Positions 15,001 through 22,070 of a stretch of DNA of 64,000 nucleotides are shown one piece after another; position 1 is the stretch's first letter; every line of letters begins with the position of its first letter. Source of the stretch: Auanema rhodensis. Its lineage: Eukaryota > Nematoda > Chromadorea > Rhabditida > Rhabditidae. The stretch covers positions 26,551,638-26,615,637 of the forward strand of contig OZ059900.1 of assembly GCA_964057225.1 (NCBI GenBank). The letters are read 5' to 3'. Under the pieces are notes generated by a model. The model was not told where the DNA came from. It made no database searches and worked only from the letters and a program-made list of their open reading frames with translations. The translations under genes and the position numbers were made by a program.

Positions 15001-17563
15001 TTTTAGAATATTTAATTTTTCATAAAAATCGAACGAAACAGCAAATTGAGCCCGCCGCAAAACATGATAAATGTGTTTCTGTGCTAACGAATTTTGTTTC
15101 ATTGTTTTAATTGGCTAATTCTGAGTTGAATGAAATGTAGCACATTATTCTAGGACCAAAAATGAAAATTTTAGAATATTCAATTTTTCATAAAAATCGA
15201 ACGAAATAGCAAGTTGAGCCCGCCGCAAAACATGATAAATGTGTTTCTGTGCTAACGAATTTTGTTTCATTGTTTTAATTGGCTAATTCTGAGTTGAATG
15301 AAATGTAGCACATTATTCTAGGACCAAAAATGAAAATTTTAGAATATTTAATTTTTCATAAAAATCAAACGAAACAGCAAATTGAGCCCGCCGCAAAACA
15401 TGATAAATGTGTTTCTGTGTTAACGAATTTTGTTTCATTGTTCTAATTGGCTAATTCTGAGTTGAATGAAATGTAGCACATTATTCTAGGACTAAAAATG
15501 AAAATTTTAGAATATTTAATTTTTCATAAAAATCGAACGAAACAGCAAATTGAGCCCGCCGCAAAACATGATAAATGTGTTTCTGTGCTAACGAATTTTG
15601 TTTCATTGTTTTAATTGGCTAATTCTGAGTTGAATGAAATGTAGCACATTATTCTAGGACTAAAAATGAAAATTTTAGAATATTTAATTTTTCATAAAAA
15701 TCGAACGAAGCAGCAAGTTGAGCCCGCCGCAAAACATGATAAATGTGTTTCTGTGCTAACGAATTTTGTTTCAATTGTTTTAATTGACTAATTCTGAGTT
15801 GAATGAAATGTAGCACATTATTCTAGGACCAAAAATGAAAATTTTAGAATATTCAATTTTTCATAAAAATCGAACGAAATAGCAAGTTGAGCCCGCCGCA
15901 AAACATGATAAATGTGTTTCTGTGCTAACGAATTTTGTTTCATTGTTTTAATTGGCTAATTCTGAGTTGAATGAAATGTAGCACATTATTCTAGGACCAA
16001 AAATGAAAATTTTAGAATATTCAATTTTTCATAAAAATCGAACGAAATAGCAAGTTGAGCCCGCCGCAAAACATGATAAATGTGTTTCTGTGCTAACGAA
16101 TTTTGTTTCAATTGTTTTAATTGACTAATTCTGAGTTGAATGAAATGTAGCACATTATTCTAGGACCAAAAATGAAAATTTTAGAATATTTAATTTTTCA
16201 TAAAAATCGAACGAAATAGCAAGTTGAGCCCGCCGCAAAACATGATAAATGTGTTTCTGTGCTAACGAATTTTGTTTCATTGTTTTAATTGGCTAATTCT
16301 GAGTTGAATGAAATGTAGCACATTATTCTAGGACCAAAAATGAAAATTTTAGAATATTCAATTTTTCATAAAAATCGAACGAAATAGCAAGTTGAGCCCG
16401 CCGCAAAACATGATAAATGTGTTTCTGTGCTAACGAATTTTGTTTCATTGTTTTAATTGGCTAATTCTGAGTTGAATGAAATGTAGCACATTATTCTAGG
16501 ACCAAAAATGAAAATTTTAGAATATTTAATTTTTCATAAAAATCGAACGAAACAGCAAATTGAGCCCGCCGCAAAACATGATAAATGTGTTTCTGTGCTA
16601 ACGAATTTTGTTTCATTGTTTTAATTGGCTAATTCTGAGTTGAATGAAATGTAGCACATTATTCTAGGACCAAAAATGAAAATTTTAGAATATTCAATTT
16701 TTCATAAAAATCGAACGAAATAGCAAATTGAGCCCGCCGCAAAACATGATAAATGTGTTTCTGTGTTAACGAATTTTGTTTCATTGTTCTAATTGGCTAA
16801 TTCTGAGTTGAATGAAATGTAGCACATTATTCTAGGACTAAAAATGAAAATTTTAGAATATTTAATTTTTCATAAAAATCGAACGAAACAGCAAATTGAG
16901 CCCGCCGCAAAACATGATAAATGTGTTTCTGTGCTAACGAATTTTGTTTCATTGTTTTAATTGGCTAATTCTGAGTTGAATGAAATGTAGCACATTATTC
17001 TAGGACTAAAAATGAAAATTTTAGAATATTTAATTTTTCATAAAAATCGAACGAAGCAGCAAGTTGAGCCCGCCGCAAAACATGATAAATGTGTTTCTGT
17101 GCTAACGAATTTTGTTTCAATTGTTTTAATTGACTAATTCTGAGTTGAATGAAATGTAGCACATTATTCTAGGACCAAAAATGAAAATTTTAGAATATTC
17201 AATTTTTCATAAAAATCGAACGAAATAGCAAGTTGAGCCCGCCGCAAAACATGATAAATGTGTTTCTGTGCTAACGAATTTTGTTTCATTGTTTTAATTG
17301 GCTAATTCTGAGTTGAATGAAATGTAGCACATTATTCTAGGACCAAAAATGAAAATTTTAGAATATTCAATTTTTCATAAAAATCGAACGAAATAGCAAG
17401 TTGAGCCCGCCGCAAAACATGATAAATGTGTTTCTGTGCTAACGAATTTTGTTTCATTGTTTTAATTGGCTAATTCTGAGTTGAATGAAATGTAGCACAT
17501 TATTCTAGGACCAAAAATGAAAATTTTAGAATATTCAATTTTTCTTAAAAATCGAACGAAATA
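1..17563 (+). repeat. Satellite array A, about 168 bp monomer
   Basis: A head-to-tail array of about 104 copies of an AT-rich monomer. Starts at 1, 169 and 338 show the period of 168-169 bp. Each monomer has conserved landmarks: TCTGAGTTGAATGAAATG, then an A/T-rich centre, a GC island near GAGCCCGCCGC, then a T-rich end. Copies differ by scattered point changes and 1-base indels, and these variants recur at exact multiples of 168 bp, so the array has higher-order structure. Marker variants at 243 and 3771, 651 and 4179, and 937 and 4465 are each 3528 bp apart (21 monomers). Others at 5851 and 8539 (2688 bp), 8539 and 11563 (3024 bp), and 11563 and 13075 (1512 bp) give 16-, 18- and 9-monomer steps. 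I see no gene in it. It may be centromeric or heterochromatic, but that is inference. Confidence 0.97.
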
Positions 17564-17648
17564 CAAAACAAAAACAAACAATGGAACAAAATTTAAAACA
17601 ATGGAACAAAATTCGTTAGCACAGAAACACATTTATCATGTTTTGCGG
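17564..17648 (-). repeat. Short inverted satellite fragment at Polinton cluster edge
   Basis: The forward satellite stops after CGAACGAAATA. About 30 bases of A-rich sequence follow, with a duplicated CAATGGAACAAAATT motif. Then comes a piece of the satellite in reverse orientation (roughly 17595-17648, ending TTTTGCGG), which abuts a penton gene fragment. The mirror image of this junction is at 37213, where the same satellite position joins the same penton position in the opposite orientation. The inverted satellite is therefore part of the long inverted repeat that bounds the cluster. Confidence 0.85.
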
Positions 17649-17794
17649 TGTAGAACCATAATTAAATTGCATAGGACGACCAAATTCATCTAAAATTTCA
17701 ATACGTATGGTATCGAGTGTTTGTCTAGTGATTGGTACATAACGAATAGGATTAAATGTTTTGGCAATCATTTTACCAAATTCAGTAGGAGGTG
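17649..17794 (-). pseudogene. Penton-like capsid gene fragment (3' part), left edge
   Basis: This is a copy of the last third of the minor capsid gene. It matches the complete gene at about 18490-18635 and is cut at both ends. Upstream it joins a terminal repeat immediately after the GGAGGTG position of the gene; downstream it runs into inverted satellite. Translation continues a few codons into satellite before a stop. It has no credible start codon and no function is expected. An identical broken copy lies at 37071-37212 in the opposite orientation. Confidence 0.85.
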
Positions 17795-17985
17795 AGTAGA
17801 GAGCCGTGCAAAATTTACTAACCACGCCCCCAAACAGCTGTCAAAAACATACTTTTGGGGGCGTCAGCTGCTAAAAACATACTTTTGGGGCGCGTCAGCT
17901 GTCAAAAACATATTTTTGAGCGTCAGCTGTTAAAATCATATTTTGGGATCATGGTTCATGGATTTTCCTTTTTTAAATATAAAAG
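17795..17985 (+). repeat. Polinton terminal repeat, copy 1
   Basis: About 191 bp, found four times in the cluster. The outer end begins AGTAGAGAGCCGTGC. Polinton ends characteristically begin AG and finish CT, and the inverse copies do finish in CT. Inside are four imperfect 28-31 bp tandem units, each opening with the palindrome CAGCTG (17835, 17865, 17896, 17924), followed by A-rich then G-rich sequence. The outer end abuts a penton gene fragment. The inner end abuts the start codon of the zinc-finger gene with a single intervening base, instead of the normal subterminal AT-rich and 55 bp repeat regions seen beside copies 2 and 3. That implies an internal deletion. Confidence 0.8.
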
Positions 17986-17986
17986 A

Positions 17987-18451
17987 ATGGAACTTTTATG
18001 TAACAAATATTGTGGTACATGCAAGGAAATATTTTCTTCAACCAAGCATTTTAGTGATCACGTTTTGAAAAGACATGCAGGGATTCAACCCGTATGTAAC
18101 AATTATATCAGCAATGCTGACTTTATTCAAAAATATGGACATTTGGATGGTGTTCGTAGACGTTTGTGCCCTCATTGTAGTGAAACTTTTGGAACAAGAT
18201 TCAATTGTGAGCGTCATATTCGGCGTATTCATAATAATAATGGAACGAATGGTGAAGATGGTGATGGAAATGATACCAGCAAACCCTTCGAAAAAGCTGA
18301 GGAGTTTGTACATTCAACCCAATCAAAAAGATGCCGCAGCAATAGTGACGGAGAACATTCACAACACGAGCCGAGCGACAAACAAATTTGCCCTAAACTA
18401 TCTTTTAAACCTTCGAAAATAAAAATGTGGTATTGTATAACTGTTGAATAA
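17987..18451 (+). CDS. Polinton-associated C2H2 zinc-finger protein, copy 1
   Basis: A 154-residue protein from ATG 17987; a longer in-frame extension upstream lacks an ATG and is terminal-repeat sequence. Two classical C2H2 fingers are visible, each C-x2-C-x12-H-x4-H: one near residues 8-30 and one near residues 63-85. An acidic, low-complexity tail with poly-Asn, Ser and charged residues follows. C2H2 fingers bind nucleic acid or protein, so a DNA-binding regulator acting in the nucleus is plausible, but the target is unknown. The gene converges with the complete penton gene, with 5 bp between their stop codons. Copies at 31906-32370 and 36411-36875 differ by only one or two residues. The terminal repeat lies directly upstream and may supply its promoter. 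I know of no named family for it. Confidence 0.8.
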   Translation: MELLCNKYCGTCKEIFSSTKHFSDHVLKRHAGIQPVCNNYISNADFIQKYGHLDGVRRRLCPHCSETFGTRFNCERHIRRIHNNNGTNGEDGDGNDTSKPFEKAEEFVHSTQSKRCRSNSDGEHSQHEPSDKQICPKLSFKPSKIKMWYCITVE

Positions 18452-18456
18452 AACGT

Positions 18457-19308
18457 TTATATCATATTTTTAACATGCAATGTAACAACTGTAGAACCAT
18501 AATTAAATTGCATAGGACGACCAAATTCATCTAAAATTTCAATACGTATGGTATCGAGTGTTTGTCTAGTGATTGGTACATAACGAATAGGATTAAATGT
18601 TTTGGCAATCATTTTACCAAATTCAGTAGGAGGTGGCACAGGTAAACATGCAAGTAAATTAGCTTTCACGTTACCAAGAATGGAATATTCTACAATATCA
18701 CAATATATATACATTGTATTAATGTTATTTGAAAAATCAATGGGACGCCTGGCTGTTATTGTATCGTTGATGTTTTTATTCTCAAAACCAAGAAAATATG
18801 CAAAATCATCACCAAGTGTTGCATTCATTAATAGTCGCTTGCTTGTTACAAACTCTATGCGCTGCAATGTTTTGTTAAACTGAAATGTGGCGTCTGCGAG
18901 CATTTCCTCCACTAGCTTAGCCTGGCGATTATTATACCATTTTTTTACATCTTCATCTTTATCTATTAAACTTTTTATACGTGCTTCTTCCTCAGCTCCA
19001 AGAGGCTTTGTATTGTTGGCGATAAATGATTCTCTTCCAGCATTGATTCCGCGTATTATTTCATCACCATTTGCATAGTTGCCTTTAGGCAAGTGCAGAA
19101 TAAACTTTCTATTGGAAAAACGTAGTGTATAAGATAAATCTTTTTGAACATTTAATATAGAACAAGGAAAAATGATGTCTGTCAGCCCAATGCAATACCT
19201 ATTATTGCGTAGCCTTAGTGTTTCAGGTAATCTGGTAAGAAACACTGATGATGTATTACTTTTTTCAGAGTCAACTGATGATGGAAGAGTAATGTAAAAA
19301 TCATCCAT
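18457..19308 (-). CDS. Polinton penton-like minor capsid protein
   Basis: A complete 283-residue frame from ATG 19308. The N terminus (Met-Asp-Asp-Phe-Tyr-Ile-Thr-Leu-Pro, then Ser-rich and a short FLTRLPETLRL segment) and the following GLTDIIFP segment match the start pattern of Polinton minor capsid proteins, which are predicted jelly-roll pentons placed at the icosahedral vertices. The rest is rich in predicted beta strands with a charged middle; no transmembrane segment is seen. It is divergent with the ATPase gene (79 bp apart) and convergent with the zinc-finger gene, a typical compact virus-like layout. Three truncated copies of its 3' end occur elsewhere in the cluster, all broken at the same nucleotide. 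This is the only complete copy here. Assignment rests on motif resemblance, not on a database search. Confidence 0.75.
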   Translation of the reverse strand: MDDFYITLPSSVDSEKSNTSSVFLTRLPETLRLRNNRYCIGLTDIIFPCSILNVQKDLSYTLRFSNRKFILHLPKGNYANGDEIIRGINAGRESFIANNTKPLGAEEEARIKSLIDKDEDVKKWYNNRQAKLVEEMLADATFQFNKTLQRIEFVTSKRLLMNATLGDDFAYFLGFENKNINDTITARRPIDFSNNINTMYIYCDIVEYSILGNVKANLLACLPVPPPTEFGKMIAKTFNPIRYVPITRQTLDTIRIEILDEFGRPMQFNYGSTVVTLHVKNMI

Positions 19309-19387
19309 GACAAACCACCACTTGATACGTGTACACTATTGCAAATGAAATCATTTGCATTTTAGGTACATTTACGAGTGGTTGATT
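19309..19387. promoter_or_regulatory. Bidirectional promoter region of penton and ATPase
   Basis: The 79 bp between two divergent start codons must hold both 5' regions. It contains a perfect 18 bp dyad GCAAATGAAATCATTTGC (19341-19358), whose right arm runs into ATTTGCAT (the POU-type octamer), and a palindrome GTGTACAC (19329-19336). No clear TATA box is seen. A role as a shared operator is inference. Confidence 0.5.
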
Positions 19388-20026
19388 ATGGTTTTCAGCT
19401 TCAAACTACCCAGTCAGACAACTGTGATAGGTGCTACCCAATGCGGTAAAACAACCCTCATAAAGCACATATGTGAAAATACTGAAAAGTTTTTCAACGT
19501 CCCCATTGATAGAATATTCTGGTTCAGTCAATGTGGGTCATCGTCAGGTGTACCAATAAATGATGAGCGTTTAATAATTATTCAAGGGCCTCCTGATCCT
19601 GATTTGATAAAAGAACAAAAGGGAGTAAATACTATACTAGTGCTGGATGATTTGATGAACTTTTTTTCATCGAATAAAGCAGCAAAGGAATTACTCAACA
19701 ACATTTTTACAGTATGGGCTCATGACTGGAATTTGGCAGTGTTTAATCTTGTGCAAGCGGCATTTCAACTGGACAGGACCAGTCGAATCAATAGTACATA
19801 TATAATACTGATGAAAAGTCATTCAGATATATTACAAATACGTAATTGTCTGCAGCAATTATTTGGGCCACGTTTCAAAAATGCTCTAGAGGCGTATGAT
19901 GATGCAATCTCTACTCCCTATAGTCATTTACTGATTGACAATCATCCTTTAACGAGTGAGAAGCAGCGTATACTATCTGATATAACAGCGGAGAACCCTA
20001 TTGTTTATGTTGCCAAAAATGTGTAA
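19388..20026 (+). CDS. Polinton DNA-packaging ATPase (FtsK/HerA type)
   Basis: A 212-residue protein counted from ATG 19388; an in-frame upstream extension has only a TTG. Walker A (GATQCGKT) is at residues 15-22 and Walker B (ILVLDD) at 83-88, with a following SSNKAAKELL helix and an NLVQ segment that resembles sensor regions of this family. These small ATPases drive genome packaging into preformed capsids in Polintons, virophages and adenovirus-like viruses, where they act at a capsid vertex. Length is usual for the family. The gene is divergent from penton across a 79 bp intergenic region, the classic pairing of packaging and capsid genes. No frameshift or stop is seen, so it could encode a working protein. 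An acceptor-like TTTTAG sits just upstream, so a 5' noncoding intron is possible. Confidence 0.88.
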   Translation: MVFSFKLPSQTTVIGATQCGKTTLIKHICENTEKFFNVPIDRIFWFSQCGSSSGVPINDERLIIIQGPPDPDLIKEQKGVNTILVLDDLMNFFSSNKAAKELLNNIFTVWAHDWNLAVFNLVQAAFQLDRTSRINSTYIILMKSHSDILQIRNCLQQLFGPRFKNALEAYDDAISTPYSHLLIDNHPLTSEKQRILSDITAENPIVYVAKNV

Positions 20027-20137
20027 AACGAAAAAAACGCAAGAGCTGGAAAAAAAAATGTTACGGCTGAGAATATAAAAATGCCACATAACAAAACAAG
20101 AATAAAACGCCAATTGTACTATTTGTGCTTGTTGTAG

Positions 20138-20818
20138 TCAAAATGAAGGATCAAAGCGGATAAACATGTTCAGGTTGAGTGCTTCAGGAATTAGTTTAAA
20201 GTAGAATACATTCTGCTTATAACCAAAAGTCTTTACAGTAGCCTCATCTGCATATATAACAATATAGCCCATATTGTTCAACAATTGCTTGCACGTCATG
20301 GTGTTATAAGAGCGCATCTAAAAAATTATAAAATTGAAAATAAATAAATATGCAAGCTTACATTAATAGAAAAGTTTTCGGGCTTATAGTGACGAAACTC
20401 CTTCAAAAGACCCAACGCATCATTCCTTCCTCTACACTTTATACAGAGGCTGAAACAGTGATACTCGTCTATAACCTGCAATGATTCCCTACAAGTTTTG
20501 CAGAGACAAATTGGTCTCATTAATACACTCCTTGGTGGAGTGCTCTCTCTCAGAATCTCCATCTGCTTTATTGGTGAATCTAAATTAAAGATTTAAAAAA
20601 AACAAGTTAAGGTTCATACCAAAACTTGTGAAATTTGGTGCTGGTGTGGGTGGTCGTAGTACTTCAGGTTCCGCACAACAAGTACAGCACGCTTCATTTC
20701 CGCTAAAGATCCAACTTTCTAAAATATAAGGCAAACTTGCAGAGAGGAGCAGTCTATGGCGATTGGCAAAGAGTGGCAGAAGATGGTGAAACGTCGGATC
20801 CTCGGATAGTTGGCAGAG
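20138..20818 (-). CDS. Spliced Cys-rich Polinton-linked protein of unknown function
   Basis: I predict at least three exons on the minus strand: 20818-20620, 20579-20362 and 20317-20138. They are separated by 40 and 44 nt introns with GT..AG ends (GTATGA and GTAAGC donors; T-rich acceptors). Phases match across both joins and give about 198 residues ending at a stop at 20138-20140. An acceptor TTTCAG precedes exon 20818, so a 5' exon is missing from this call; a possible start with a 57 nt intron lies at 20997-21053. Visible features are a CC-x2-CC cluster and two C-x2-C pairs in a roughly 25-residue treble-clef-like arrangement in the middle exon, suggesting metal binding. It lies 3' to 3' with the ATPase. 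I do not recognise the family; a packaging or regulatory accessory role would be speculation. Confidence 0.55.
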
Positions 20819-21519
20819 CTGAAATGTAAATGTAGTAAAATTGCCAACCTTTTATACAAAGATTTTTGTAAAGTACAACCCATTGTGTTACAATCAAGTT
20901 TGCTGATGAAATTCTTTTATTAATTAGATTTTACAGCATATTTATGCAGATATACTCATCTCATCGACAGTTGCCAGCAGTTGGCGCACTCTGAACCTGT
21001 AAACAATCTGCATATTAATTAGTTTTTACATCTCTTTAAACATTATTGTTTACCGTTTGTGCCATAAACAACAGCCATCTCTGTAAAACATTTACGCTTT
21101 TTAAACTTTGCTTAATAGCTCATATATTAATCATAGTATACTTTTAAACCCATATTGTACCACAAAACATATGACTGCCAACGTTTTATATGTAAAAAAT
21201 ATTTCATTCTTGAATATTTACTAATGATTATATTACGAAACTAAAACTTTTGAAATGTTAAAATGATTATACTATATTTAAACCCCTACAGTGCAGTTAT
21301 TAGTGTTTATTAACCCTCGATATGCGTGGCGTTGAGGTCAGCGCAACTGTTTGTTAATCTTGTTGTATTTACCTTCAATGTGTGCTCTATTTAGTTATTG
21401 TATTGTTATATTAGTAAAATAAAGTTTAAAACTAGTCTTTTCTTTTAATTTGAAACTTTTACTTGTTAGAATAAATATAATTAATAACAATTTGTAATTT
21501 CAAAAATTAATAATTTAAT
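20819..21519. other. Noncoding or 5' exon region before 55 bp repeats
   Basis: An AT-rich stretch of about 700 bp. Up to 21080 it may hold one or two short 5' exons of the spliced minus-strand gene (donor at 21053, acceptor at 20997), but reading frames there are short and ambiguous. From 21080 to 21498 I see no convincing gene; an AATAAA signal on the plus strand lies near 21418. The final bases from 21499 match those before the second 55 bp repeat block at 35279, so a segmental duplication begins here. Confidence 0.4.
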
Positions 21520-21614
21520 GTCGTTCTTATCGAATTAACTTTCGATATGTGTTCCATTAAATTTTGGTATTTCATATCGTTCTTATCGAATTAACTTTCG
21601 ATATGTGTTCCATT
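21520..21614 (+). repeat. 55 bp hairpin tandem repeats, block 1 left half
   Basis: About two units of a 55-57 bp tandem repeat. Each unit contains inverted arms TATCGAA and TTCGATA separated by TTAACT or TTAACC, then GTGTTCCATTAAATTTT. The block is split by the env-bearing gypsy element and continues at 30995. The same repeat, with more units, lies at 35290-35636. Confidence 0.85.
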
Positions 21615-22013
21615 TGTAATATCCTTAAGTTGGATATTAATATTCCATGATTGACCCTTAGATTGATGTGTTGTAAAAGAAACAATAAGATTTGAGGAAG
21701 AGAGAAAGATTTATTATAAATAAAAAACATTTAAACAATAAACAAATAAAGATAAAGATAAGTCCGCCAACTGAAGATTCAGTTGAATGGCAAGCTTATA
21801 TAGCGAATGTTATCAGCATTTTCCACGAAAGGTTATAAGTTGTCAATGACAATTATAACTATCTCGGAAAATGCTGAAGCTGCAAAATATAACTGATAAC
21901 ATAATACACTAAGACAAGAAACTAGAATTATAAAATATAAAATATAAAACACAGAATAAAGAAATACATAAAAATTATAGAAAGAATAAAGTACATAATT
22001 ATAAAGTATAACA
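21615..22013 (-). repeat. 3' LTR of env-bearing gypsy element
   Basis: 399 bp, TG to CA; appears identical to 30596-30994. On the plus strand just right of it the sequence reads GCTACCGCTCTTGAAG; its complement is mixed purine, so the polypurine tract is weak but plausible. Confidence 0.93.
21813..21877. promoter_or_regulatory. 65 nt LTR hairpin
   Basis: A 12 bp perfect stem (TCAGCATTTTCC at 21813-21824 with GGAAAATGCTGA at 21866-21877) encloses a second inner stem built from GTTATAA, TTGTCA and their complements around one central A. The hairpin is duplicated in the other LTR at 30794-30858. It could act as a transcription-factor dyad or an RNA structure; which one is not known. Confidence 0.7.
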
Positions 22014-22070
22014 TGCTACCGCTCTTGAAGTCCTGTGTCCTCACAGGTATGCATAAGGTTTCCAAAATTT

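Noticed and set aside
1..17563. CRISPR-like array
   Set aside because: Repeats are contiguous 168 bp monomers with no unique spacers, in a eukaryotic context.
1..17563. CENP-B box in the satellite
   Set aside because: The complement near TTTCGTTCGATTTT shares the first half of the box but lacks the required CGGG half at the right spacing.
18038..18313. Minus-strand frame inside the zinc-finger gene, repeated at the other copies
   Set aside because: It is the antisense shadow of a conserved gene and recurs only because the gene is duplicated.
18075..18422. 115-codon plus-strand frame with hydrophobic start inside the zinc-finger gene
   Set aside because: An alternative frame of the finger gene present in all copies; no domain, and its substitutions follow those of the main frame.
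17855..18451. 198-codon frame extending the zinc-finger protein upstream
   Set aside because: The extension starts at TTG and is translated terminal repeat; copy 2 lacks it. The ATG at 17987 is the credible start.
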